Part shown: positions 1 to 5,311 of the stretch, piece by piece
Layout: each line of letters starts with the position of its first letter
Numbering within the stretch: the first letter of the stretch is position 1
NCBI GenBank assembly: GCA_937935205.1
Contig: CALGXU010000099.1
Location: 1-9,014 of the forward strand
Direction: 5' to 3'
From: an uncultured Rothia sp.
Lineage (GTDB): Bacteria > Actinomycetota > Actinomycetes > Actinomycetales > Micrococcaceae
Length of the DNA stretch: 9,014 nt
The notes under the pieces: generated by a model
Told to the model about the DNA's origin: nothing
The model's database searches: none
What the model saw: the letters and a program-made list of their open reading frames with translations, nothing else
Translations under genes and position numbers: made by a program

Positions 1-688
1 GGGTTGCCACGAGCGCCCCGATACCCATGGGGCCACCAATCTTGTGGCCGGAGATTGCGAGGGTCGCCACCCCGCTGGCGTGGAAGTCAATGGGCACCGC
101 GCCGAATGCCTGCACCGCATCCGAGTGCACGGGAATACCGTATTCGGCGGCGATAGCGGCGATTTCGGGGATGGGCTGTACGGTACCGACCTCATTGTTC
201 GCCCACATGACGGTCACGAGCGCGACGTCTTCGGGGTTCTTTTCGATGAGTTCGCGGACGGTCTGCGGGTTGACGCTACCGTGCTCGTCTACGGGGATCC
301 ATTCGAGCTGCGCGCCTTCTGCCTTTTCGAGCCATTCGCAGGTTTCTTCCACGGCGTGGTGCTCAATGGAGGAGACGAGAATTCGGGTGTGCTGCGAGTC
401 TTCTTCGCGGCGCTTCCAGTAGATGCCCTTGACGGCGAGGTTGTCCGCTTCGGTGCCGCCGGAGGTGAAAATAACCTCGGCGGGGTCGGCTCCGATGGCG
501 CGGGCGATGCGTTCGCGGGCGTATTCGACGGTGGCGCGGGCGTCGCGTCCTACGGCGTGCAGGGAGGAGGGGTTGCCGCCGTTGCGCATCTGTTCGACCA
601 TGGCGTCGATGGCGGCGGGCAGTACGTCGGTAGTGGCGGCGTGGTCGAGGTAGACGCGGCCGTTCTGACGGTTGGTTTCTGCGCTCAT
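1..688 (-). CDS. Cysteine desulfurase (IscS/NifS type), 3' end cut by window edge
   Basis: This is a PLP-dependent class V aminotransferase-fold enzyme that removes sulfur from L-cysteine to give alanine and an enzyme persulfide, feeding Fe-S cluster assembly and tRNA thiolation in the cytoplasm. The visible 229 residues carry the family signatures in order: YLDHAATT (13-20), NPSSLH (39-44), TSGGTEADNLA (75-85), the PLP-stacking His of IEHHAVE (H110), WANNEVGT (162-169), HSDAVQAFG (188-196), and SGHKIGGPMG with the Schiff-base lysine at K216. The C-terminal part with the catalytic cysteine lies off the left edge. The ATG at 688 is chosen because AGGAGG (693-698) sits 4 nt upstream and the YLDHAATT motif follows at the usual distance. 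In related actinobacteria this gene often precedes mnmA, but that cannot be seen here. It is divergent from trmL. IscS, SufS-like and NifS paralogues cannot be separated without the C-terminus. Confidence 0.95.
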   Translation of the reverse strand, partial: MSAETNRQNGRVYLDHAATTDVLPAAIDAMVEQMRNGGNPSSLHAVGRDARATVEYARERIARAIGADPAEVIFTSGGTEADNLAVKGIYWKRREEDSQHTRILVSSIEHHAVEETCEWLEKAEGAQLEWIPVDEHGSVNPQTVRELIEKNPEDVALVTVMWANNEVGTVQPIPEIAAIAAEYGIPVHSDAVQAFGAVPIDFHASGVATLAISGHKIGGPMGIGALVAT

Positions 689-729
689 GGTTCCTCCTGC
701 TGGGTTGTCGGCGGTTTTTCGCCTCGCTT

Positions 730-735
730 ATTTTA
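730..735 (-). promoter_or_regulatory. Candidate -10 box for the cysteine desulfurase gene
   Basis: On the minus strand TAAAAT (5 of 6 matches to TATAAT) lies about 41 nt upstream of the start codon, inside the only AT-rich patch of the 169-bp divergent spacer. The sequence about 17 nt further upstream (AGAAGA) is a poor -35. The call rests on the -10 box and its position only. Confidence 0.35.
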
Positions 736-844
736 TCGCGCTCTATCGGCGCTCTTCTAGGTGTGTTCACCTGCGGCTGGGTCAGCGAGCGCTACTGCCC
801 CGGGACACTCGGGGGCTGGTCGGGGCCGGTCGCAGGCTGCGCGG

Positions 845-860
845 TACACTTAGGAACGTG
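845..860 (+). promoter_or_regulatory. Candidate -10 box and leaderless start of trmL
   Basis: TACACT (845-850) fits the actinobacterial TANNNT -10 pattern and ends 7 nt before the GTG at 858. Transcription would therefore begin at or next to the start codon and give a leaderless mRNA. The AGGA at 852-855 is only 2 nt from the GTG, too close for a normal Shine-Dalgarno. No convincing -35 box is visible. Confidence 0.5.
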
Positions 861-1325
861 TTCAAGATTCTTTTCTATACCCCTGAGATTCCCGGCAATA
901 CCGGCAACGCTATCCGTTTGGCGGCGATTACTGGCGCTGAGCTGCACCTGGTGAAGCCGCTGGGCTTTAATTTTGATGATGCGCATCTGCGCCGTGCGGG
1001 TCTGGACTATCACGATCTGGCGGTGGTGACGGTGCATGAGACCCTTGAGGATGCGTGGGAGGCTCTGGCTCCGGAGCGTGTTTTTGCGTTCACGACGACT
1101 GCTTCGACGTCGTATGCGGATATTGAGTACCGTCCCTGTGACGTGTTCATGTTTGGTCCAGAGTCGGTGGGTCTGCCCGCTGAGGTTCAGCAGGACCCGC
1201 ACGTAACTGAGCGCGTGAAGATTCCAATGAAGCCGGGTCGCCGTTCGCTGAACCTGGCTAATTCTGCGTCCATTGCGATTTTTGAGGCGTGGCGTCAGAA
1301 CGGTTTTGAGGGAGGCGCCATCTAG
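858..1325 (+). CDS. trmL: tRNA (cytidine(34)-2'-O)-methyltransferase TrmL
   Basis: This SPOUT-fold methyltransferase uses S-adenosylmethionine to methylate the 2'-OH of the wobble nucleotide (position 34) in certain leucine tRNAs. The 155-residue length is typical of the family. From memory the protein aligns along its length with E. coli TrmL: YTPEIPGNTGNAIRLAA (7-23), LHLVKPLGF (29-37), LRRAGLDYHD (44-53), FMFGPESVGLPAEV (97-110, cofactor loop) and RRSLNLANSASIAIFEAWRQ (128-147, C-terminal knot motif). The GTG at 858 is preferred to in-frame starts further upstream because the protein then begins directly with FKILFYTPEIPGNTGN, as in homologues. Its TAG ends one base before the ATG of the next gene, so the two genes form an operon. 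A leaderless start is likely. Confidence 0.95.
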   Translation: MFKILFYTPEIPGNTGNAIRLAAITGAELHLVKPLGFNFDDAHLRRAGLDYHDLAVVTVHETLEDAWEALAPERVFAFTTTASTSYADIEYRPCDVFMFGPESVGLPAEVQQDPHVTERVKIPMKPGRRSLNLANSASIAIFEAWRQNGFEGGAI

Positions 1326-1326
1326 C

Positions 1327-1974
1327 ATGGCTACAGCACACCATGATCTGCCGGAGCACCTGGTTCAGCAGATTCTAGAGACCGCCCCTCCCCTGGCCGA
1401 GCAGATTCGTTTGGATCCGCAGAATAGGGAGTTCACGGAACAGGGTTGGGAGCCGGTCTATTCGGCCTCGCCCAATGCTCGTATTGTGGTAATTGGTCAG
1501 GCGCCTGGGCGTGCCGCTCAGGAGAGCCGCATCCCGTGGAATGACCCGAGCGGCGTGAAGCTGCGCGAGTGGATGGGCGTGACGGATGAGCAGTTCTACG
1601 ATTCCGAGCTGATTTCGCTGCTACCGATGGATTTTTATTACCCCGGCAAGGGCGCGCACGGCGATAACCCGCCGCGTAAGGATTTCGCGCCCAAGTGGCA
1701 TCCGCAGCTACTGGAGCTCATGCCGGATGTTCAGCTGATTCTGCTGGTGGGGGCATACTCTCAGAAGCACTACCTGGATGGTGTGCACGCCCCAAAGGCG
1801 CAGAAGAACCTGACGGAGACGGTTCGTGCGTGGGAGTCTTATCTTCCGAAGTTTCTGCCGCTGGTGCATCCGTCGCCGCTAAATTTTAGATGGCAGGCGA
1901 AGAACCCGTGGTTCGAGCAGGAGGTTATCCCGGCTTTGCAGAGGCGTGTGGGAGAGGTTCTCAAGGACGCTTAG
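1327..1974 (+). CDS. Uracil-DNA glycosylase family protein (UDG-like, COG1573 type)
   Basis: This 215-residue protein of the uracil-DNA glycosylase superfamily probably recognises and excises uracil or a damaged base from DNA, in the cytoplasm. The superfamily signatures are visible: a motif-A region IVVIGQAPGRAAQ (53-65) followed by IPWNDPSGVKLREWMG (69-84), the central strand LILLVGAYSQKHY (137-149), and the motif-B loop LVHPSPLNFRW (179-189). FYYPGKGAHGDNPPRKDF (103-120) resembles the short UDG-like group rather than classical Ung (family 1). No four-cysteine Fe-S set typical of families 4 and 5 is seen; the protein contains no cysteine. The ATG at 1327 follows the trmL stop by one base, with AGGGAGG (1309-1315) 11 nt upstream, so it is probably co-transcribed with trmL. 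Glycosylase activity is inferred from the family; its exact base specificity is unknown. Confidence 0.88.
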   Translation: MATAHHDLPEHLVQQILETAPPLAEQIRLDPQNREFTEQGWEPVYSASPNARIVVIGQAPGRAAQESRIPWNDPSGVKLREWMGVTDEQFYDSELISLLPMDFYYPGKGAHGDNPPRKDFAPKWHPQLLELMPDVQLILLVGAYSQKHYLDGVHAPKAQKNLTETVRAWESYLPKFLPLVHPSPLNFRWQAKNPWFEQEVIPALQRRVGEVLKDA

Positions 1975-2017
1975 CCCGCCTATTCTGCAGTATCGCTATA
2001 GTTTACCTCGCTCATGC

Positions 2018-2059
2018 AAGATGCTCCCACCCCAGGTACGGGGTGGGAGCATCTTTATT
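2018..2059 (+). terminator. Rho-independent terminator of the trmL-UDG operon
   Basis: A perfect 16-bp stem, AAGATGCTCCCACCCC (2018-2033) paired with 2040-2055, closes a 6-nt loop (AGGTAC) and runs into TTTATT. It lies 44 nt after the UDG stop. The minus-strand tail after the same stem is only weakly T-rich, so it may stop the convergent protease transcript less efficiently. Confidence 0.9.
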
Positions 2060-2124
2060 GTGCGCGTTATTTAGACTGACCGAGCAGTCCCGACTGAGCG
2101 AGTGTTTCTCAGCTGCGCTGTGTT

Positions 2125-2166
2125 ACTACTTTAGGGCTACTACTTCAGTGCGACTACTTCAGGAGC
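2125..2166. repeat. Three tandem copies of a 14-nt repeat after the protease stop codon
   Basis: Units start at 2125, 2139 and 2153, exactly 14 nt apart: ACTACTTTAGGGCT, ACTACTTCAGTGCG and ACTACTTCAGGAGC. The ACTACTT core is identical in all three. The array lies 6 bases beyond the end of the protease stop codon, within its 3' untranslated region. A looser 11-nt repeat (GACTGACCGAG at 2074, GACTGAGCGAG at 2092) lies between it and the terminator. Function is unknown. Confidence 0.8.
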
Positions 2167-2172
2167 GAGGGG

Positions 2173-3486
2173 TTACTTCTGGCTGTCGGCGTTGCCCAGG
2201 GTCACGGTGATGTCCTGGGTGGAGGAGCCGCGCTTGACCTTCAGCTTCAGATCAGAGCCTGCCGCCGCGGCACGTACGGTACCGTTGAGCTCTTCGCTCT
2301 TGGTCACGGCGTGACCGTCGGCTTCGATCACGACGTCGCCGGATCGCAGGCCTGCCTTGGCGGCGGGGCTGTTCGGTTCTACCGAGGTAATTTCAACGCC
2401 ACCGGGGATGAGCTTGGACGAGCCCGAACCGGTGTCCGCAGGGCTGTTCTTCACGCTCGCACCCAGGTAGCCGTGGGTTGCCTTACCCTTAGCAATGATC
2501 TCGGAGGAGATGCGCTTGGCGTAGTTGGAGGTAATGGAGAACGCCATACCGTCGGCGGTGCCACCGTCCTGGCTTGCCTGGCCCTGCGCGTTGATGCCGA
2601 CCAGTTCACCCTTGAGGTTCACCAGCGGGCCGCCGGAGTTACCGTGGTTGATGGGAGCGTCAACCTGAACCATGGGGATGTAGTTCTGGCCCTTCGTGTC
2701 GGCAGGCTGCACGCGGTTTGCGTTCGAGACCACACCGGAGGTTACCGATTCGCTACGACGATACGGCGCGCCGAGGGCAACCACTACCTCGCCGGAGACC
2801 AGCTTGGAGGAGTCACCCCAGGTGATGGGCTGCAGGTCCAGGCCGGAGGGGTTAATCTTCAGGACCGCCAGGTCAGCAGCAGAGTCCAGGCCCACCACGG
2901 ATGCGGTGCGCACAGTACCGTCGCTCAGGCGCACCTCAATGGTGGATGCGGCGCTGGAAGATTCGAGGGTAACCACGTGGTGGTTGGTGAGGATGTGACC
3001 TTCCTTGTCGAGGATAACGCCGCTACCGCCGCCGGAGGAGGAGCCGTTCGAAGCAACGATGGTCACGGTGGAGGGCAGGACCTTCTTCGCGGTTTCTGCT
3101 ACGCCTGCCACGGTGGAGGAGTTGCTGATATTGGAGCTCACGGAGCCGCGCGAGGAAGCGCTGGAGGAGCTGTTGTTTGATGCTGCGATGCCGCCTCCGA
3201 CGCCCGCGCCGACGCCACCACCGACGAGGGCTGCGAGCAAAGCTGCGGTGAGCACAACACCGGCGCCGTAACGCTTGTTGTTCTCAGTGTTCTGGGGTGC
3301 AGACTGTGCCGAAGCGACCTGAGCAGCCGCCGCCTGGGGGTAGGTGTATCCGGGAGAGGCGTATGCCTGCGGGTATGCGTTCTGACCCTGCTGGTAGTTT
3401 GCCTGTCCGCTCACGTTCTGCATGGGACGAGTTGCATCCGTGACGCCTTCATTGCCGTCGTAAGACCATCCGTTGTTCTGAGTCAT
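2173..3486 (-). CDS. Membrane-anchored HtrA/DegP-like serine protease with one PDZ domain
   Basis: This is a trypsin-fold S1C protease, probably an envelope quality-control or stress protease acting outside the membrane. The 437 residues are ordered as follows: a cytoplasmic Asn/Gln/Tyr/Pro-rich segment (1-70); one membrane helix (about 75-102, Ala/Gly/Val-rich); a Ser/Asn-rich linker (103-125); the protease domain with catalytic His170 (TNHHVV), Asp205 (AADLAVLKI) and Ser284 (GNSGGPL); and one PDZ domain (about 340-430, GYLGASV through AGLRSGDVVIEADG). All three catalytic residues are present, so it should be active. The start at 3486 is chosen because AGGAGA (minus strand, 3491-3496) lies 4 nt upstream, and the extra N-terminal residues of a longer reading (to 3528) are Arg-rich and unlike the rest. 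It is transcribed alone, convergent with the trmL operon. HtrA, DegP and DegQ labels cannot be told apart here. Confidence 0.95.
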   Translation of the reverse strand: MTQNNGWSYDGNEGVTDATRPMQNVSGQANYQQGQNAYPQAYASPGYTYPQAAAAQVASAQSAPQNTENNKRYGAGVVLTAALLAALVGGGVGAGVGGGIAASNNSSSSASSRGSVSSNISNSSTVAGVAETAKKVLPSTVTIVASNGSSSGGGSGVILDKEGHILTNHHVVTLESSSAASTIEVRLSDGTVRTASVVGLDSAADLAVLKINPSGLDLQPITWGDSSKLVSGEVVVALGAPYRRSESVTSGVVSNANRVQPADTKGQNYIPMVQVDAPINHGNSGGPLVNLKGELVGINAQGQASQDGGTADGMAFSITSNYAKRISSEIIAKGKATHGYLGASVKNSPADTGSGSSKLIPGGVEITSVEPNSPAAKAGLRSGDVVIEADGHAVTKSEELNGTVRAAAAGSDLKLKVKRGSSTQDITVTLGNADSQK

Positions 3487-3563
3487 AAGTTCTCCTAGAG
3501 TCGCGCGTGTGCGTCGCCCTGGGCGCACGCTATCTTTCTACTGTAGAGGGTGTTTTCTGGCGT

Positions 3564-3569
3564 TCTATA
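3564..3569 (-). promoter_or_regulatory. Candidate -10 box for the serine protease gene
   Basis: On the minus strand TATAGA follows an A-rich tract (AAAAAAATATAGA) about 78 nt upstream of the protease start. No good -35 is present at 16-18 nt. TACAGT (3540-3545) is an alternative. This is a weak call. Confidence 0.3.
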
Positions 3570-3598
3570 TTTTTTTGCTGTTGGTTATCGGGGAGTTC

Positions 3599-3720
3599 CC
3601 TGGGAATTTCTCCCAATTTTTTTCATCTAGTGCAACTTATCCGGTACGGAGTACTCTATCATTCCACGAAAATTAGCTTTATTTCCTGGGATTTGTTCGC
3701 TATTTTTCGGCACTCCCAGG
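3599..3720. repeat. Three CCTGGGA motifs in the AT-rich region upstream of the protease
   Basis: CCTGGGA occurs at 3599-3605 and 3685-3691, and its complement TCCCAGG at 3714-3720. The first copy sits inside the palindrome TTCCCTGGGAA (3596-3606); the second and third form a 7-bp inverted repeat with a 22-nt spacer. They lie in the 380-bp spacer (3487-3866) between the divergent protease and 55-residue-protein genes, which is visibly richer in A and T than the genes around it and holds no convincing ORF. They could be operator sites, but no known regulator motif is recognised. Confidence 0.4.
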
Positions 3721-3785
3721 CTTCTCTCTTAAAGCACGCGGTTTTTCTCCACGGTTTACACAGCATGACGCGCCCGCATACACAG

Positions 3786-3817
3786 CTTCAACACAGAGTC
3801 AGTCCGTAATGTTGAAG
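3786..3817. promoter_or_regulatory. 8-bp perfect inverted repeat upstream of the 55-residue gene
   Basis: CTTCAACA (3786-3793) and TGTTGAAG (3810-3817) are perfect complements separated by 16 nt. They lie 50-80 nt before the start codon. A possible promoter (TTTACA at 3755-3760, TACACA at 3779-3784, spacing 18) would place the transcription start inside or next to this repeat, where an operator or a 5' RNA hairpin would act. The promoter reading is tentative. Confidence 0.4.
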
Positions 3818-3866
3818 GCACATAGAGACGAGGACAAAAGCAGAGAACAAAGGCAAAGGAGAAACC

Positions 3867-4034
3867 ATGATGATCGGAACCTTGATTTTCTGTGCGATCT
3901 TGGCAAGCTCCATCGGCATCGGTGCAGGTATTGTGGCGTGTTGCTCGGGAATGGTGTACCGCCGTCATCGTGCGGAAAAGGCCTCCGAGTTGGCACAGCC
4001 GATGGCTACCCAGGCATTGACCGCCGGTAGGTAG
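3867..4034 (+). CDS. Small single-pass membrane protein, 55 residues, function unknown
   Basis: This short ORF has a textbook ribosome binding site, AAAGGAG (3855-3861), 5 nt before the ATG at 3867; a second ATG follows directly. The protein has a hydrophobic helix at about residues 2-31, rich in Ile, Gly, Ala and Ser, with three cysteines (C9, C25, C26). A positive stretch YRRHRAEK (31-38) and a short polar tail follow. By the positive-inside rule the N-terminus should face outward and the tail the cytoplasm. The segment I-V-A-C resembles a lipobox, but no positive charge precedes the hydrophobic part, so a lipoprotein is unlikely. I do not recognise the family. It stands alone between the divergent protease and a hairpin cluster ending in a terminator. 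Confidence 0.75.
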   Translation: MMIGTLIFCAILASSIGIGAGIVACCSGMVYRRHRAEKASELAQPMATQALTAGR

Positions 4035-4054
4035 CGCATAGAGTTTTGAGAGTT

Positions 4055-4138
4055 TTCCGGGGCGGGAGATGAGAGCCCTGCGCCGGAAGGGGCGAGAATC
4101 CCCAGTATGTCCCGAAGGGTCGGTGTGAGGACCGGCCC
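4055..4138 (+). ncRNA. Cluster of hairpins in the 3' region after the 55-residue gene (possible structured RNA)
   Basis: Three neighbouring helices can be drawn. P1: TTCCGG (4055-4060) with CCGGAA (4083-4088), continuing inward as GC/GC and GGG/CCC pairs around a 9-nt loop. P2: GGGG (4089-4092) with CCCC (4100-4103). P3: GGGTCGGT (4117-4124) with ACCGGCCC (4131-4138), including one G-U pair. A strong terminator follows 26 nt later, so the transcript could be a structured 3' UTR or a processed small RNA of about 150 nt. It matches no riboswitch, 6S, SRP or tmRNA pattern that I can recall. GC-rich sequence forms hairpins easily, so the call is tentative. Confidence 0.35.
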
Positions 4139-4164
4139 GGGTGTGATAGTGAGTGAGTGATGAT

Positions 4165-4212
4165 CGATGCGGCGTGAGCCCCTGTATGAGGGCTTACGCC
4201 GCATCGTCTTTT
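4165..4212 (+). terminator. Rho-independent terminator after the 55-residue gene
   Basis: A 17-bp stem, CGATGCGGCGTGAGCCC (4165-4181) paired with 4190-4206 (one G-U pair), has an 8-nt loop and is followed by TCTTTT. It ends the transcript of the small gene and its hairpin region and insulates the large gene that follows. Confidence 0.88.
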
Positions 4213-4253
4213 AACCGTGATGCGGGTGCGGGAGGCGGTGACCGAAAGAACCA

Positions 4254-4284
4254 GCGGAAAGCCCCGGCGGAAAGCACCCGGTGC
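4254..4284. repeat. GCGGAAAGC direct repeat and adjoining palindrome
   Basis: GCGGAAAGC occurs at 4254-4262 and 4267-4275 (period 13). The second copy runs into the 11-nt palindrome GCACCCGGTGC (4274-4284). They lie about 80-110 nt upstream of the large gene, where a regulator could bind. Nothing else is recognised in 4213-4351. Confidence 0.45.
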
Positions 4285-4351
4285 CCCGGCTACTTCCCTT
4301 TTAGTATGCGGTAAGGCGACGGCGTTACGAGCACCCGGGATTTAGCTGGGT

Positions 4352-4363
4352 TATGGTGAAGCT
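4352..4363 (+). promoter_or_regulatory. Candidate -10 box and leaderless start of the large gene
   Basis: TATGGT (4352-4357) fits TANNNT and ends 6 nt before the ATG at 4364. No Shine-Dalgarno sequence lies at the usual distance, so a leaderless mRNA is the simplest reading. The -35 region is unconvincing. Confidence 0.45.
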
Positions 4364-5311
4364 ATGAGGATTATTTCTGCTGCTTTCGCTCTTCTTGGCG
4401 CGCTGCCGGTCGTACCTGCGGCGGTGGGCTCTTCTTTGGACGGCGCAACCCGCCTGTACGCGCTGCTTATATTTGTTCTGATCTGCGCGGCGGTAGCGTT
4501 TTTTGCGTCGTTGAGCCCCTCGCGCCGTCGTGCGCGTGAGATTAGGCGGCAGGTGCTGCAACAGCAGCAGAACCAAGCGATGAATCAGCAGGTACCGCCC
4601 CAGCAGGGGCCTTCACAGCAAGTACCCCCTCAGCAGGTACAGGGCGCGGTGAGCTACCCGATGCACTACCAGCCGAAGCAGGCTCAACAGGCTCAGCAGA
4701 CTCAACAAGCTCAGGCGCCCTCGCCTCAGCTTCCTCGGCCGGTGGCGGCGCCTTCCCCTCTGGAGCCGATGCAGGTAGGTGGCGGGTCTAGTTCTTCTAC
4801 AGCCCAGAACCATTCAGCAGAAAGCCCTTCAGCAGAAAGCAAAGTGCAGCAGAGCATGTCCCAGAACACCTCGGTACAGGGTGAGGAGCGAGCGCAGCCT
4901 GAAGAGCAAGCGCAGCAGGAGGCTCCCGAACAGGCGCCTGAGAGCAAGCCCTCCGATCGTTTCTCTTTGAGTACCAACCACAAGCTCATTTTCCCGCTCG
5001 AGAACGCGCAGCGTAGCCGCTACCCCATGGTTCTTTCGGTCGGTACGTCTGAGGATGAGGTCTTTGCCCTACCTGCAATCAACGGTGTGCCGCAGCATCT
5101 GCTGGTCGGCACGCAAGAGAATCATGTTCCGCTGAATCAGCGTCAGCGCTGGCAGCAGATCGAGATTCTCGAGAACTACCTCATGCGTGCGGTCATGAAC
5201 CTAGCCACTCTGCAAACCTGTGAATGGTGTTACTGCTGTCATGAACCTGCAGACGCTGGAGCGTGCGCAGGTTTCTCCGCTGCACAGTTTCAAGGAGACT
5301 GCCCAGGCTGA
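4364..5311 (+). CDS. Unrecognised membrane-anchored Gln-rich protein, N-terminal part of a frameshifted gene
   Basis: This reading frame gives 315 residues, but only about the first 285 look genuine. It has a hydrophobic N-terminus (1-22, possible signal peptide or first helix), a strong membrane helix (about 30-50, LYALLIFVLICAAVAFFASL), a positive stop (SRRRAREIRR, 53-62), and a low-complexity Gln/Pro/Ala/Ser/Glu linker (64-197) with repeats such as QQVPPQQ twice and SAES twice. A globular start follows (FSLSTNHKLIFPLENAQ, from 200), leading to the helix IEILENYLMRAVMNLATLQT (266-285). The remaining tail (CEWCYCCHEPADAG...) is Cys-rich and unlike the rest, which indicates that the frame has slipped. 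The likely continuation is the ORF at 5220-6761. No known domain is recognised. A leaderless start is probable. Confidence 0.7.
   Translation: MRIISAAFALLGALPVVPAAVGSSLDGATRLYALLIFVLICAAVAFFASLSPSRRRAREIRRQVLQQQQNQAMNQQVPPQQGPSQQVPPQQVQGAVSYPMHYQPKQAQQAQQTQQAQAPSPQLPRPVAAPSPLEPMQVGGGSSSSTAQNHSAESPSAESKVQQSMSQNTSVQGEERAQPEEQAQQEAPEQAPESKPSDRFSLSTNHKLIFPLENAQRSRYPMVLSVGTSEDEVFALPAINGVPQHLLVGTQENHVPLNQRQRWQQIEILENYLMRAVMNLATLQTCEWCYCCHEPADAGACAGFSAAQFQGDCPG
4813..4840 (+). repeat. 13-nt direct repeat within the Gln-rich linker
   Basis: TTCAGCAGAAAGC occurs at 4813-4825 and 4828-4840 (period 15, in frame), encoding SAES twice. It is one of several short repeats in the low-complexity linker at 4554-4960, which also includes CAGGCTCAA-type units around 4679-4715. 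Such units change copy number easily by slippage. Confidence 0.7.
5192..5248 (+). other. Frameshift region of the large gene, bounded by an 11-nt direct repeat
   Basis: GTCATGAACCT occurs at 5192-5202 and 5238-5248, 46 nt apart (15 codons plus 1). The first copy is read as AVMNLATLQT in the upstream frame, the second as AVMNLQTLER in the downstream frame. The downstream frame is open from 5205 (TAG at 5202-5204) and the upstream frame ends at TGA 5309-5311, so the switch must fall between them. Removing one 46-nt unit, or one base near 5208-5238, joins the halves into one protein of 783 or 798 residues. Confidence 0.7.

Noticed and set aside
44..760. Long plus-strand open frame (238 codons) across the cysteine desulfurase region
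   Set aside because: It is the antisense shadow of the minus-strand desulfurase, which carries a complete set of family motifs. Its own product is low-complexity Gly/Asp/Val with no recognisable domain.
759..772. AGGTG/CACCT hairpin in the divergent spacer between the desulfurase gene and trmL
   Set aside because: A 5-bp stem with a 4-nt loop is expected by chance in GC-rich DNA and has no placement that suggests a function.
2311..3180. Plus-strand open frame (289 codons) opposite the serine protease
   Set aside because: It is antisense to a gene with an intact catalytic triad and PDZ domain. Its composition is that expected from reading GC-rich codons backwards.
3591..3623. Hairpin (TGGGA...TCCCA) followed by seven T residues, resembling a plus-strand terminator
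   Set aside because: The stem is only about 5 bp and no plus-strand gene lies upstream for it to serve; it sits in a divergent promoter region. The palindrome is better listed with the CCTGGGA motifs.
3933..3944. I-V-A-C segment of the 55-residue protein as a lipoprotein signal
   Set aside because: No positively charged residue precedes the hydrophobic segment and the charges follow it, which suits a transmembrane helix rather than a lipoprotein signal peptide.
4554..4720. CAG-rich repetitive stretch as a possible CRISPR or mobile repeat
   Set aside because: The repeats are in frame and encode a Gln/Ala/Pro-rich linker; there are no regular spacers or terminal inverted repeats.
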